From NCBI GenBank assembly GCA_963809925.1, contig CAWELH010000003.1, forward strand, positions 434,001 to 498,000: 64,000 nucleotides of DNA, read 5' to 3'. Below, one piece after another: positions 17,738 to 26,319 of the stretch. The position numbers and the translations under genes were made by a program. The stretch comes from DASQZK01 sp963809925. Lineage in GTDB: Bacteria > Bacteroidota > Bacteroidia > Bacteroidales > GCA-2748055. Position 1 is the first letter of the stretch, and each line of letters begins with the position of its first letter. Below the pieces are notes generated by a model. It was not told the DNA's origin. It saw only the letters and a list, made by a program, of their open reading frames with translations, and did no database searches.

Positions 17738-17878
17738 ATGAAACAATATATTCATGAAATAGATAATTCCCGAAAATTAAATTTCCACAAATCACCTATT
17801 GAAATAATAGAAGACAGTGATAAATTGGTTGATTGGGCAATAAAATCGATGGAAGTAGCCTTTAGAAGGTCCAAATAA
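17738..17878 (+). CDS. possible 46-residue hypothetical protein
   Basis: The frame begins MKQYIHEIDNSRKLNFHKSP and ends KSMEVAFRRSK. It is probably the second part of a gene starting at ATG 17703 and frameshifted near 17738, since both pieces follow one promoter-like box. I do not recognise it. The rest of 17454-18096 shows no further gene; ACCGTTAGCGCAATAG lies at 18063. Confidence 0.3.
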   Translation: MKQYIHEIDNSRKLNFHKSPIEIIEDSDKLVDWAIKSMEVAFRRSK

Positions 17879-18096
17879 TTTGAAGTAGCTCAATACATTT
17901 TCATATTTGTAGTTGGTTATTTAGAGAATAGCTGGTATAAATGCTATATACTCCATGCGGGTGGCAGAGTGGGTTTCAAGGCTTATGGTTCTTTTCAGCT
18001 TTTCTGCAACTTGACATTTTACCTCAAACCGCCATGTCCTTAAAGGATTCAGGCATATTGGGACCGTTAGCGCAATAGTGCAAACAATAAAAAATT

Positions 18097-19974
18097 ATGA
18101 AAAAAAGCATCTTAAAGCTAAGCATTTCCTTTATGCTGATCTCTTTTTGGGCTGCAGCTTCGGCTCTTGGTTTTTCACCAGGTACCGTTTCAGGTGATCT
18201 AAAACCATTCCGGGTGTTGGTGGTCATAGGCGATCAATGGGAAGACCAGGCAAGCTATGTTGTGGACATGCCAAAACCAACCGGAGAATACTCCGGTTAT
18301 GATGCGGCACCTGAAGTTAACGGAGACTGTGATTTTCATCACCTGGCAATTCTTTTGAAATCATGGGGTATTCCTTTTGATGTGGTTCGGCTCGACCAGG
18401 TATTCCTCGACCGGTTCATGCTCCTGAACATGGATGATAAACCGAAATATGGAACGATCATCTGGGATGTTAATTCTACGGATAAGCTGCTCCTCTCAAA
18501 TTATTCTATCGTTAAAGAAATGGTCGAAGAATACGGGATTGGTCTTATCGCTTTGTCTGACCGTATTACACAACCTGAAATTCAGACTATCCTTGGATTG
18601 AAGTACATTGGCAGTTGGGAAAGCAATGCGAGACTGGCCGTTGCACAAAACCATTTTCTGACCGATGGACTTTCTTCACCTTTTGAGATTGACAGCGGAA
18701 TCGTTGCTCACATGCAGCGTCCGCAGGCCAGGACTTTGGAAGGGACCCAGGCCGTTGTTTTACAGGGAGACTATCCGCAAGTGACCGTGAAAACATATCC
18801 TTCGGGAGGTCATGTGGTATGGATAGGGAACGATCACAATTACCTTTTTTATTTTCAGGGAATGCGGACCATCCTGAGACGGGCAATCACCTGGACGATA
18901 GGATACAATGTGTACAAAACCTGGGATTATGACCTGATCATGATCATGGACGATCCCGGATGCGCCACGAATGCCTGGCTGGAACATTGGCACTATCCGG
19001 AACTGACGGAAGATATCATCGATAAATATTTGATCAAACCCCTTCTGGAACATCATGCTGTTCTCAATATCAATTTTGTACCCGCTTTTGTGAATGAGAG
19101 CAAACGACGGCTTGAACCAACCTGGACCCAGAATTTTGTCGACGCTTTTGGCACAAGGCAGGATTTTCCCTCCGGCAAGCGTGGTTTCGACAAAGGAGTG
19201 AAGCTGGGGGTTTTCACAGTGATGTGCCATGGGCTGACGCATATGCAACCCGATTTAGTTTCAGAGCCGACCTGGTATGGGGCGGCTCTGGATAAGGAAA
19301 AAGCTGAAGTAGGCTGGTACCGCGAATTTGGTGACACCCGGAGAAAGATGGAAATTCCCGCTGCAGAACAGGTTTGGCGCATGAAAACCGGGCGGGATTG
19401 GCTCACCAAACAGTTTGGGGTGGTTCCGCTGGAATTTTGTCCGGGCGGACTGGGAACGTCCATCTCCTATGTGAACAATACTCCCCGGCTTGCCGGTGAA
19501 GCAGGATTTGGATGGTGCGGATGGGAAACCGGATATCTCGGCAGGGATATGGTCATTGTTGGTTGGAAATTTTTCGGAACACCCGATTGCCCTGCGCTGG
19601 TTCAGGTTCCGCCTGATGCGCATGATTTCGGCATTACGCGGGAACCGGAAAAATTTGCTGCTGTATTTGATCGGTATCCCCGGGGTCGCTTTATGAGCAT
19701 GAATGAGTACATCGGATACCTCCATTCCGAAAATTCAGCAAGCTGGAATACTGCACAAAATAAGTTGACAATCAACCTGGATTATGATGCCCATTACTGC
19801 CAGTATTTTGCACAGCATGGTTCGACCTGGAATCTTGAATTTTCAGACTGGCTTCTCAAAAAGATGGGTGGGATATCCTCTGTAAGCAGTGATGGGAAAG
19901 AAACGGATATGTCGACAGGCAAAGTCGAAATACCCTGCGGGACAGGAACCCACCAGATCGATGTGAAATTTTAA
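18097..19974 (+). CDS. secreted NodB-like polysaccharide deacetylase-type protein
   Basis: The product has 625 residues. A signal peptide (about 1-24) is followed by a Rossmann-like ThuA/GATase-type region (about 38-270, starting FRVLVVIGDQWED) and a C-terminal NodB-like barrel (about 278-560). The barrel shows metal-site features: Asp285-Asp286 in IMIMDDPG and His378-x3-His382 in CHGLTHMQPD, matching motifs 1 and 2 of CE4 deacetylases, though motif 1 departs from the usual TFDD. The substrate is unknown and deacetylase activity is inferred. It heads a four-gene same-strand group with a methyltransferase-type gene, a transporter and a GH28 gene. Confidence 0.65.
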   Translation: MKKSILKLSISFMLISFWAAASALGFSPGTVSGDLKPFRVLVVIGDQWEDQASYVVDMPKPTGEYSGYDAAPEVNGDCDFHHLAILLKSWGIPFDVVRLDQVFLDRFMLLNMDDKPKYGTIIWDVNSTDKLLLSNYSIVKEMVEEYGIGLIALSDRITQPEIQTILGLKYIGSWESNARLAVAQNHFLTDGLSSPFEIDSGIVAHMQRPQARTLEGTQAVVLQGDYPQVTVKTYPSGGHVVWIGNDHNYLFYFQGMRTILRRAITWTIGYNVYKTWDYDLIMIMDDPGCATNAWLEHWHYPELTEDIIDKYLIKPLLEHHAVLNINFVPAFVNESKRRLEPTWTQNFVDAFGTRQDFPSGKRGFDKGVKLGVFTVMCHGLTHMQPDLVSEPTWYGAALDKEKAEVGWYREFGDTRRKMEIPAAEQVWRMKTGRDWLTKQFGVVPLEFCPGGLGTSISYVNNTPRLAGEAGFGWCGWETGYLGRDMVIVGWKFFGTPDCPALVQVPPDAHDFGITREPEKFAAVFDRYPRGRFMSMNEYIGYLHSENSASWNTAQNKLTINLDYDAHYCQYFAQHGSTWNLEFSDWLLKKMGGISSVSSDGKETDMSTGKVEIPCGTGTHQIDVKF

Positions 19975-20063
19975 TTCTGATTTGTGATATATTTGGATAA
20001 AAACTGGATACCGATACAGGTATCGTAACAGAAACCAATAATCAACAACCAATCAGCTAAAAA

Positions 20064-21146
20064 ATGGACAAACGGGAACGGACTTTAGCCGCAATCAATC
20101 ATAAACAACCCGACCGGCCGCCAATATATGTATCCTTAACCCCTCAGATGGCTCAAAAGCTATGCAGCGCCCTTGGCCTTCCCTATGAAGAACCAATCGA
20201 TGCCATGGAATCAGCACGGATTTCACACATGAGGCTGCTCACGGAAATGGGAGTCGATATTGTGGCGATAGCACCAACAGCTCCTCCTGCTGGATTAACA
20301 GTTACCCTGCCCGACGGGAAACAAAAGAATGAATGGGGCATGGTTACGCGCGAAATCGGTATTTATAGTGAGTTTGTCGAATATCCACTTGCACACGCCA
20401 CCTCGAAGGAAGATATTCTGAACTATCCGTTTCCTGATCCGAACGCCCCGGGAAGGTATGACTCAGCCGTTTCGATGATGAAGACCTATTCGGCAAATTA
20501 TGGTGTAATCGGTGATGTGGAAACCATGTTCTTTGAAATGTCCTGGTACCTGACAGGGATGGAGAAATTCCTTATGGACCTCCTGCTGAACGAAGAATAC
20601 CAGGGGCCACTGATGGATACGATCATGAATTACATCATCGTTGCCGGCAAAAAGCTTCTTGAAATGGATGTGGATATTCTCTGGTGCGGGGATGATTTTG
20701 GCAGCCAGCAGGGAATGCTTATTGATCCGGAATTGTGGCGATCGGTTTTCAAACCCAGAATCAAATATATGTTTGAAGAATTTCGCAAGGTTCGGCCGGA
20801 TATTAAGATTGCCTGGCACAGTTGTGGCTCCATTCTGCCCATCATTCCCGACTTTATTGAGATCGGTCTGGATATTCTTAATCCGATACAGCCGCTTGCG
20901 CACGGAATGGATCCGGTGTTTTTAAAGAACACCTATGGAAAAGATCTGACCTTCTTTGGCGGTATTGACGTGCAGAATCTCCTTCCTTACGGAGATTCGC
21001 AATCGATCAGGGAGGAGGTAAGGCGCAGAATTGACATTTTAGGCATTGGCGGAGGGTATATCGTCGCTCCGGCCCACAACATCCAGCCTGATACGCCGGT
21101 TGAAAATGTGCTCGCCTTTTTTGATGCCGCACTGAATCCCGGTTAA
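20064..21146 (+). CDS. UroD-family methyltransferase (MtaA/CmuA type)
   Basis: The product has 360 residues and starts MDKRERTLAAINHKQPDRPP, the classic opening of the uroporphyrinogen decarboxylase superfamily branch of cobamide-dependent methyltransferases rather than true HemE. The zinc-ligand phrase WHSCGS gives His252 and Cys254, and CGDDFGSQQG and GGIDVQ are conserved family features. Such proteins move methyl groups from a corrinoid protein to a thiol, or release methyl groups from O-methyl compounds. No corrinoid protein gene lies beside it. With a deacetylase-like protein and GH28 around it, demethylation of a methylated sugar product is a reasonable guess. Confidence 0.8.
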   Translation: MDKRERTLAAINHKQPDRPPIYVSLTPQMAQKLCSALGLPYEEPIDAMESARISHMRLLTEMGVDIVAIAPTAPPAGLTVTLPDGKQKNEWGMVTREIGIYSEFVEYPLAHATSKEDILNYPFPDPNAPGRYDSAVSMMKTYSANYGVIGDVETMFFEMSWYLTGMEKFLMDLLLNEEYQGPLMDTIMNYIIVAGKKLLEMDVDILWCGDDFGSQQGMLIDPELWRSVFKPRIKYMFEEFRKVRPDIKIAWHSCGSILPIIPDFIEIGLDILNPIQPLAHGMDPVFLKNTYGKDLTFFGGIDVQNLLPYGDSQSIREEVRRRIDILGIGGGYIVAPAHNIQPDTPVENVLAFFDAALNPG

Positions 21147-21204
21147 CGATGATAACCAGAATCAACGAAATCGAAAGTACACGGACAAATTAAAATTTAA
21201 TCTG

Positions 21205-22071
21205 ATGAGTAGCAAACGTCCCTGGTTAATATACGCCCTGACTACAACTTTATTTTGGGGGATTTGGGGAGCATTGATAGAAATGCCCGGCAGGGCCGGA
21301 TTTCCCCCGACATTGGTTTATATTATCTGGTCGCTGACCATGATTCCCTGCTCCATTGCAGCATTAGCCGTGATCAAATGGAAGCTGGAATTTGACCGGA
21401 AATCGATATTTTACGGTATGACTATCGGGCTTACCGGTGCGGGCGGACAAATTGTATTATTCCAGGCGCTGGCAAACGGTCCGGCATACCTGGTGTTCCC
21501 GATCATTTCGCTATCCCCGGCTGTAACGGTTTTGCTGTCTGTTTTTTTCCTGAAAGAAACAACCACAAAAAAGCATTGGGTAGGGATTATTCTCGCCCTG
21601 GTTGCCATTGTGCTGATGTCATTCCAAAAGCCGGACAGCAACGCCATTAGTGGTTACCTTTGGTTTATTTTTGCCATTCTTGTTTTCCTTGCCTGGGGGA
21701 TTCAGGCTTTCTTCATGAAAAAAGCGAATGATCATATGAGAGCGGAGAATATCTTTTTTTACATGACGATATCCGGCCTTATTCTTATACCCCTTGCATA
21801 TTCCATGACGGACATGACTTCGACAATTAACTGGGGTTTCCGCGGGCCGTACCTGGCTGCTCTTGTGTCGGTTCTGAATTCGGTTGGAGCACTGACCCTG
21901 GTTTATGCTATCCGTTACGGTAAAGTGATCATTGTCGCCCCGCTCACCAATGCTGTTGCTCCGATCATTACGGTAGTCTTATCTTTACTGATCTATTCTG
22001 TGATCCCTAATCCCATCATTATTACCGGGATTGTCGTCGCATTGATCGCCGTTTACCTGATGGCGGAATGA
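21205..22071 (+). CDS. EamA-family (DMT) transporter
   Basis: The product has 288 residues with ten predicted transmembrane segments in two EamA repeats of about 140 residues. The second repeat includes LALVAIVLMSFQKP and ends in IVVALIAVYLMAE. Metabolite/drug transporters of this group exchange small molecules across the inner membrane. It follows the methyltransferase gene by 58 bases on the same strand, so it probably moves a substrate or product of that small pathway, for instance a sugar or methyl-sugar derivative. Confidence 0.85.
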   Translation: MSSKRPWLIYALTTTLFWGIWGALIEMPGRAGFPPTLVYIIWSLTMIPCSIAALAVIKWKLEFDRKSIFYGMTIGLTGAGGQIVLFQALANGPAYLVFPIISLSPAVTVLLSVFFLKETTTKKHWVGIILALVAIVLMSFQKPDSNAISGYLWFIFAILVFLAWGIQAFFMKKANDHMRAENIFFYMTISGLILIPLAYSMTDMTSTINWGFRGPYLAALVSVLNSVGALTLVYAIRYGKVIIVAPLTNAVAPIITVVLSLLIYSVIPNPIIITGIVVALIAVYLMAE

Positions 22072-22280
22072 AATGGTTGGTAGTGAATTTAATTTCTGCA
22101 TCCTTTTGTCATACAGGTTCTTAAACTTTCTGATTTTGAAACGGTTTTCGCATGTTTTTGCGGGATTCACCGGAAAGCCGTATTTTGGCAACTCCCATGA
22201 ATCCCGTGAGGACCCATGAAATTGGTTCCGCTCTCTTAGGATATAAGTATTCTCAATACAGCAGAAATTAACATATTGAA

Positions 22281-23685
22281 ATGATGAAAACGGTAGCGTT
22301 ACTAATCCTGGCATGCCTGCCATTTCTTTGTGACGGGCAAACTTTTAAGGTTGAGGAATTTGGTGCTGTAGCTGACGGTAAAACACCCGGAACCAGCGCC
22401 ATTCAGAAAGCCATCGATGAATGTTCCCGGCATGGTGGCGGACGTGTCCTGCTTTCCGAAGGCGTTTACCTTTCTGGTGCAATTCAGTTGAAAAGTAGCG
22501 TTACACTTGAGATCCAAACGGGCGCTACCCTGAAGGCGGTCGAACGATCCGGAAGCCTTCCCCCTGATCCAATCGAGAATTATCAGCCGTATGGATGTCG
22601 TTCCGTGGAAAGCGTTCATCCGTGCCGATTCGCAGTCGGACATCGTCCTCTGTGGTGGGGGTACCATCGACGGCTCCGGATCGGCACCCTGTTTTCGGAA
22701 TGAAACGGACAACAGTCCGGAGAGACCGTACGGACTTTTTTTCATCAATTGTACTAACCTTACGGTAAAAGACCTTCATCTCAGATCCTCCGCCTTCTGG
22801 ATGCAGAGGTACCTGAACTGTCACCATGTTAAGCTTTCAGGACTTGACATTTACAATCATGCTAATCTGAACAACGACGGCCTTGATATTGATTCATCCG
22901 ATGATGTGATGGTCAGCGATTGTTTTATCGACTCGAGTGATGACGCGATCTGCATTAAGTCGGAAGGTGAAAATCCGGCAAAAAATATTGTCATTACAAA
23001 TTGTGTTATTGCCACGCATGCTTCGGCGATAAAAACGGGAACCGGCTCCGTCGGAGGATTTGAGAACATTTCCATTTCAAATGTCGTCATCCGCCGGTCA
23101 AAGTCAAAAGTGATGATGCATCCGCTGAAAGCCTGGGGAGGCCTAACAGGCATTGACATACTTACAACCGACGGTGGTCCGCTAAGAAATATTGTGATCT
23201 CGAACATCACGATGGAAGGTGTTGAGAACCCGCTGCATATCCGCCTTGGGAACCGTTTGTCCGGGAATGTTTCACATCAGGGCTATAGTGGAGATGGAGA
23301 CCAGATGCAGGGTGTTAAACCAGGAAATGAATCCGCGAAGGTTAAAAACCAGTTTATCCTGCAAGACGTCACCATCTCCGGCATTGTAGCGAGAGATGTC
23401 GGACCCTACCCGGTCATCATCGCCGGTTTTGAAGGTCACCCCGTGACAGGCGTGACCCTCCGTGATGTCAGCATTCGGTATGGTACGCCCGGAACAGGAG
23501 CGGATATGGAAACCCCTCCAAACTGGAATGCCGGTGGCTATCCGGGACGTGGTATGTACGGCACTCACCTTCCGGTTTACGGACTGATCACAAACTATAC
23601 GAAAGACCTCGTCATAGAGAACTTCAGAGCAGTACCTGCCCCGGGGGAAGTACGGCCGATGGAACTCCATCTTAACAGGCAATGA
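22281..23685 (+). pseudogene. secreted GH28 (polygalacturonase/rhamnogalacturonase) with one frameshift
   Basis: Two frames form one gene of about 467 residues: 22281-22703 (signal peptide MKTVALLILACLPFLCDGQ, then FKVEEFGAVADGKTPGTSA) and 22591-23685. Dropping one C from the CCCCC run at 22560-22564 joins them as LPLIQSRIISRMDVVPWKAF. The parallel-beta-helix fold shows NNDGLDIDSSDDV and SSDDAICIKS with the catalytic Asp residues, and ASAIKTGT as seen in exo-acting rhamnogalacturonan enzymes; the usual GHG is absent. It would act on pectin-like galacturonide links. The homopolymer site makes a sequencing slip likely. Confidence 0.8.
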
Positions 23686-23701
23686 TGACCAATCAACTGG
23701 T

Positions 23702-23962
23702 ATTAATTGAGTTGTTTAGTTGTTGAGTTGTTTAGTTGTTTAGTTGTTGAGTTGTTTAGTTGTTGATCTTCCTTTGTTGACCCCGTGCCACCTTAGCTTG
23801 CGCCACCGGTAAAGCTAAGGCGGCACGAGGTTAGCGGTGGTGCAAACTTTGGCGACGCGATTTGTTGAGTTCTAAAGAACATGCACTTCTCACCTTCTCA
23901 CCGCGCACCCTCGTTCAACCATCCTACCTATCTCCTCATCACTCCATCACCCCATAACTCCA
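23702..23962. repeat. GTTGTTTAGTT microrepeats with a strong hairpin
   Basis: Bases 23707-23770 are runs of TTGAGTTGTTTAGTTG units. A hairpin at 23784-23827 pairs CGTGCC with GGCACG and CCTTAGCTT with AAGCTAAGG around a 12-base loop, one base unpaired per side. Beyond are C-rich TCACC-type repeats to the norZ stop. No gene is seen. Confidence 0.6.
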
Positions 23963-26212
23963 TCACTTCTTCTTCTCCGTCAGCGACCAGCCGGCTTTCA
24001 GTCCGAACACAAACCACACCAGCACCACAGCACCCACCGCAAAAATGGTGTCACCGATGACTCTGAGCCAGCGGATGGTTTGTAAAGCCGGTGTATTAAG
24101 GAATTCTGCCGAACGTGCATACCACAGCCCGTATTTGACACTTGCCCAGGTCTGTGCCAATCCTACTGGCAGAACACTGATCAGTACCATCAACAACAAA
24201 CCAATATTGATCGCCCAGAATGCAAATTTCAATGGTTTGTTCTTCCATATCGGATCAAGGTCCATGTCGCGCAGGACGAAAAGCATTAGGCCGATACCCA
24301 GCATACCGTAAACTCCAAAAAGAGCGGTATGCCCGTGAACTGGTGTTGTGTTCAGACCCTGCATATAGTACAAGGCAATAGGTGGATTTATAAGGAAGCC
24401 GAAGATGCCGGCACCCAGGAAATTCCAGAATGCAACGGCAATGAAGAAGTTAATGGGCCAGCGGTATACTTTAATCCATGGTCTGGCCTGGCTGAGACGC
24501 AGATTATGATATGCTTCAAAGCCGATAAGCACCAGAGGAACGACTTCCAGAGCGCTGAAGGTTGCTCCCAGCGCCAGAATGGCCGTTGGCGTTCCTGCAA
24601 AATACAAATGGTGGAAAGTCCCGATAATACCTCCTGAAAGAAAGATAATGGTCGAAAACAGGACTGTAGCAGTGGCGATCTTTGGCTGCAACAACTGCAT
24701 TCTTACAAACAGAAAGGCGATGACCACAGTGGCGAAAACTTCAAAGAAGCCCTCCACCCAAAGATGCACTACCCACCACCTCCAATACTCGGCCATCGCG
24801 AGGTTTGTCTGCCTGCCCCACATCAGTCCGGCCCCGTAAAAAGCGGCAATGGCAATAGAAGATATCAGGAACATGATCAACAGGTGCCGGTTCTCGCCCC
24901 GTTGCCTGAGTGCAGGCAAAAGTGCCCGACCCATTAAAAACAGCCAGATGAACAAACCTACGAATAGGAAGATCTGCCAGAATCTGCCCAGATCAACGTA
25001 TTCATAACCCTGATGGCCGAACCAGAAATTCTGCACCAGCCCCAGCTTTTGCATAATACCGAACCATTGCCCGGCAAGAGAACCCACAACGATGACCAGC
25101 AGGGCAATAAACAGGAAATTGACGCCAAGCTTCTGATACTTTGGTTCATGGCCGGAGATCGCCGGTGCAAAAAACAATCCGGTAGCCAGCCAGGATGTTG
25201 CGATCCAAAAGATAGCCAGTTGAATGTGGTAGGTCCTGGTTACGGCGTAAGGCAGAACGTTGGCAAGTGGTAAACCATAGAAACTCAGGCCTTCCACGCC
25301 ATAGTGAGCCGTAATTACACCCATCAGGATCTGGACCAGTATCAGCAAGGATACGATCCAGAAATATTTAAGTGTTGCCTTCATTGACGGTGTGATATTC
25401 GATCCTGCCAGTGGATTGACTTCCGGAAGAGGATGTTTTGACTCTTCATTTTTGTTTGAGGCATAGTACCAGCCAAGTAAACCGATGCCGGCCAGCAAAA
25501 TGATGACAGAAAATCCGGTCCAGAGGATGAGGGAAGCGGGCGGAGTATTGCCAATCAGTTTTTCCGGAGGCCAGTTATTCGTATATGTGATTTCTTTACC
25601 GGGTCTGTTGGTCGATGTAGCCCAAGTTGCCCAAAAAAAGAAGTCGTTCATCTTCTTCATCCTGCTTTCATCCTTAATGGTGTTTTCAGGGATACTGTAG
25701 TTGTCACGGAGGTCTGAAAGTTCCGGATCGTTAGTGAAGAGTCCGCTGTAATGTCTATCGACTGCTCGCACGGCGTCGGCTCTCAACGCTGTAATGGTCA
25801 GCACGCCGGTGCTGCTGTTATACGTGTTCGTTCTTACCATATCCTGCAATCTCGCCTGCAGGGAAGCCTTCTGTTCATTATTCAGGTTGCTGTAAACTGT
25901 TGAGAAATCCTCGTTGGCCCACCTGTCGAGAATATATATGGCTTCCCGGTGAAGGCGGTCAGCGGTCCAGTCTGGTGCTTTGTAAGCTCCATGTCCCCAA
26001 ACCGTTCCAAGTTCTTGACCGCCGATGGACTGCCAGATATTCTGTCCGTCCTTAATTTCGGCTGCTGTCATAAGGATCGTCCCATCGGGCGTGACAACTT
26101 TTTCCGGCACCGGAGGTGCCTTACGGTAAATTTCAGTTCCAAAATACCCGAGAATGCTGAAAGAAATGAGCATGACAAGGATAAAACCTGTCCATAGTCG
26201 TTTTGTGTTCAT
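23963..26212 (-). CDS. norZ: quinol-dependent nitric oxide reductase (qNor)
   Basis: The product has 749 residues, the usual length of single-subunit qNor, which reduces NO to N2O with electrons from quinol. About fourteen transmembrane segments are seen; residues 35-215 form the periplasmic domain between the first two. Heme and iron ligands fit the family: His329 (YHIQLAIFW), His483 and Glu487 (HLWVEGFFE), His534-His535 (GTFHHLYF) and His626/His628 (VHGHTALFG). It is intact and divergent from the RIC and Rrf2 genes; a long palindrome lies between. It functions in the inner membrane as NO detoxification or as part of denitrification. Confidence 0.97.
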   Translation of the reverse strand: MNTKRLWTGFILVMLISFSILGYFGTEIYRKAPPVPEKVVTPDGTILMTAAEIKDGQNIWQSIGGQELGTVWGHGAYKAPDWTADRLHREAIYILDRWANEDFSTVYSNLNNEQKASLQARLQDMVRTNTYNSSTGVLTITALRADAVRAVDRHYSGLFTNDPELSDLRDNYSIPENTIKDESRMKKMNDFFFWATWATSTNRPGKEITYTNNWPPEKLIGNTPPASLILWTGFSVIILLAGIGLLGWYYASNKNEESKHPLPEVNPLAGSNITPSMKATLKYFWIVSLLILVQILMGVITAHYGVEGLSFYGLPLANVLPYAVTRTYHIQLAIFWIATSWLATGLFFAPAISGHEPKYQKLGVNFLFIALLVIVVGSLAGQWFGIMQKLGLVQNFWFGHQGYEYVDLGRFWQIFLFVGLFIWLFLMGRALLPALRQRGENRHLLIMFLISSIAIAAFYGAGLMWGRQTNLAMAEYWRWWVVHLWVEGFFEVFATVVIAFLFVRMQLLQPKIATATVLFSTIIFLSGGIIGTFHHLYFAGTPTAILALGATFSALEVVPLVLIGFEAYHNLRLSQARPWIKVYRWPINFFIAVAFWNFLGAGIFGFLINPPIALYYMQGLNTTPVHGHTALFGVYGMLGIGLMLFVLRDMDLDPIWKNKPLKFAFWAINIGLLLMVLISVLPVGLAQTWASVKYGLWYARSAEFLNTPALQTIRWLRVIGDTIFAVGAVVLVWFVFGLKAGWSLTEKKK

Positions 26213-26236
26213 ATCGGATCGTTTAGTTTAGTGCTT

Positions 26237-26244
26237 CAAATATA
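26237..26244 (-). promoter_or_regulatory. -7 box for norZ (TATATTTG on the minus strand)
   Basis: On the minus strand the sequence matches TAnnTTTG and lies 25 bases upstream of the norZ ATG. The palindrome begins 12 bases further upstream, covering its -33 region. Confidence 0.55.
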
Positions 26245-26255
26245 TAAAAATAAAG

Positions 26256-26283
26256 TATATGTGGATGTGCATATCCACATATA
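26256..26283. promoter_or_regulatory. palindromic operator between norZ and RIC genes
   Basis: TATATGTGGAT and ATCCACATATA are perfect 11-bp inverted repeats separated by GTGCAT, giving a 28-bp element. It lies between two outward-facing TAnnTTTG boxes and covers both -33 regions. Binding by the Rrf2 regulator encoded downstream is the simplest reading, but a CRP/FNR-family regulator is also possible. Confidence 0.7.
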
Positions 26284-26289
26284 ATTGTT

Positions 26290-26297
26290 TACATTTG
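26290..26297 (+). promoter_or_regulatory. -7 box for the RIC gene (TACATTTG)
   Basis: The sequence matches TAnnTTTG, 23 bases before the RIC ATG at 26320 and six bases after the palindrome. Confidence 0.55.
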
Positions 26298-26319
26298 AAA
26301 AAAACTAATATTTCAGACT

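Noticed and set aside
18760..19725. Several long minus-strand frames opposite the deacetylase-like gene
   Set aside because: They are shadows of a GC-richer coding region and show no family features.
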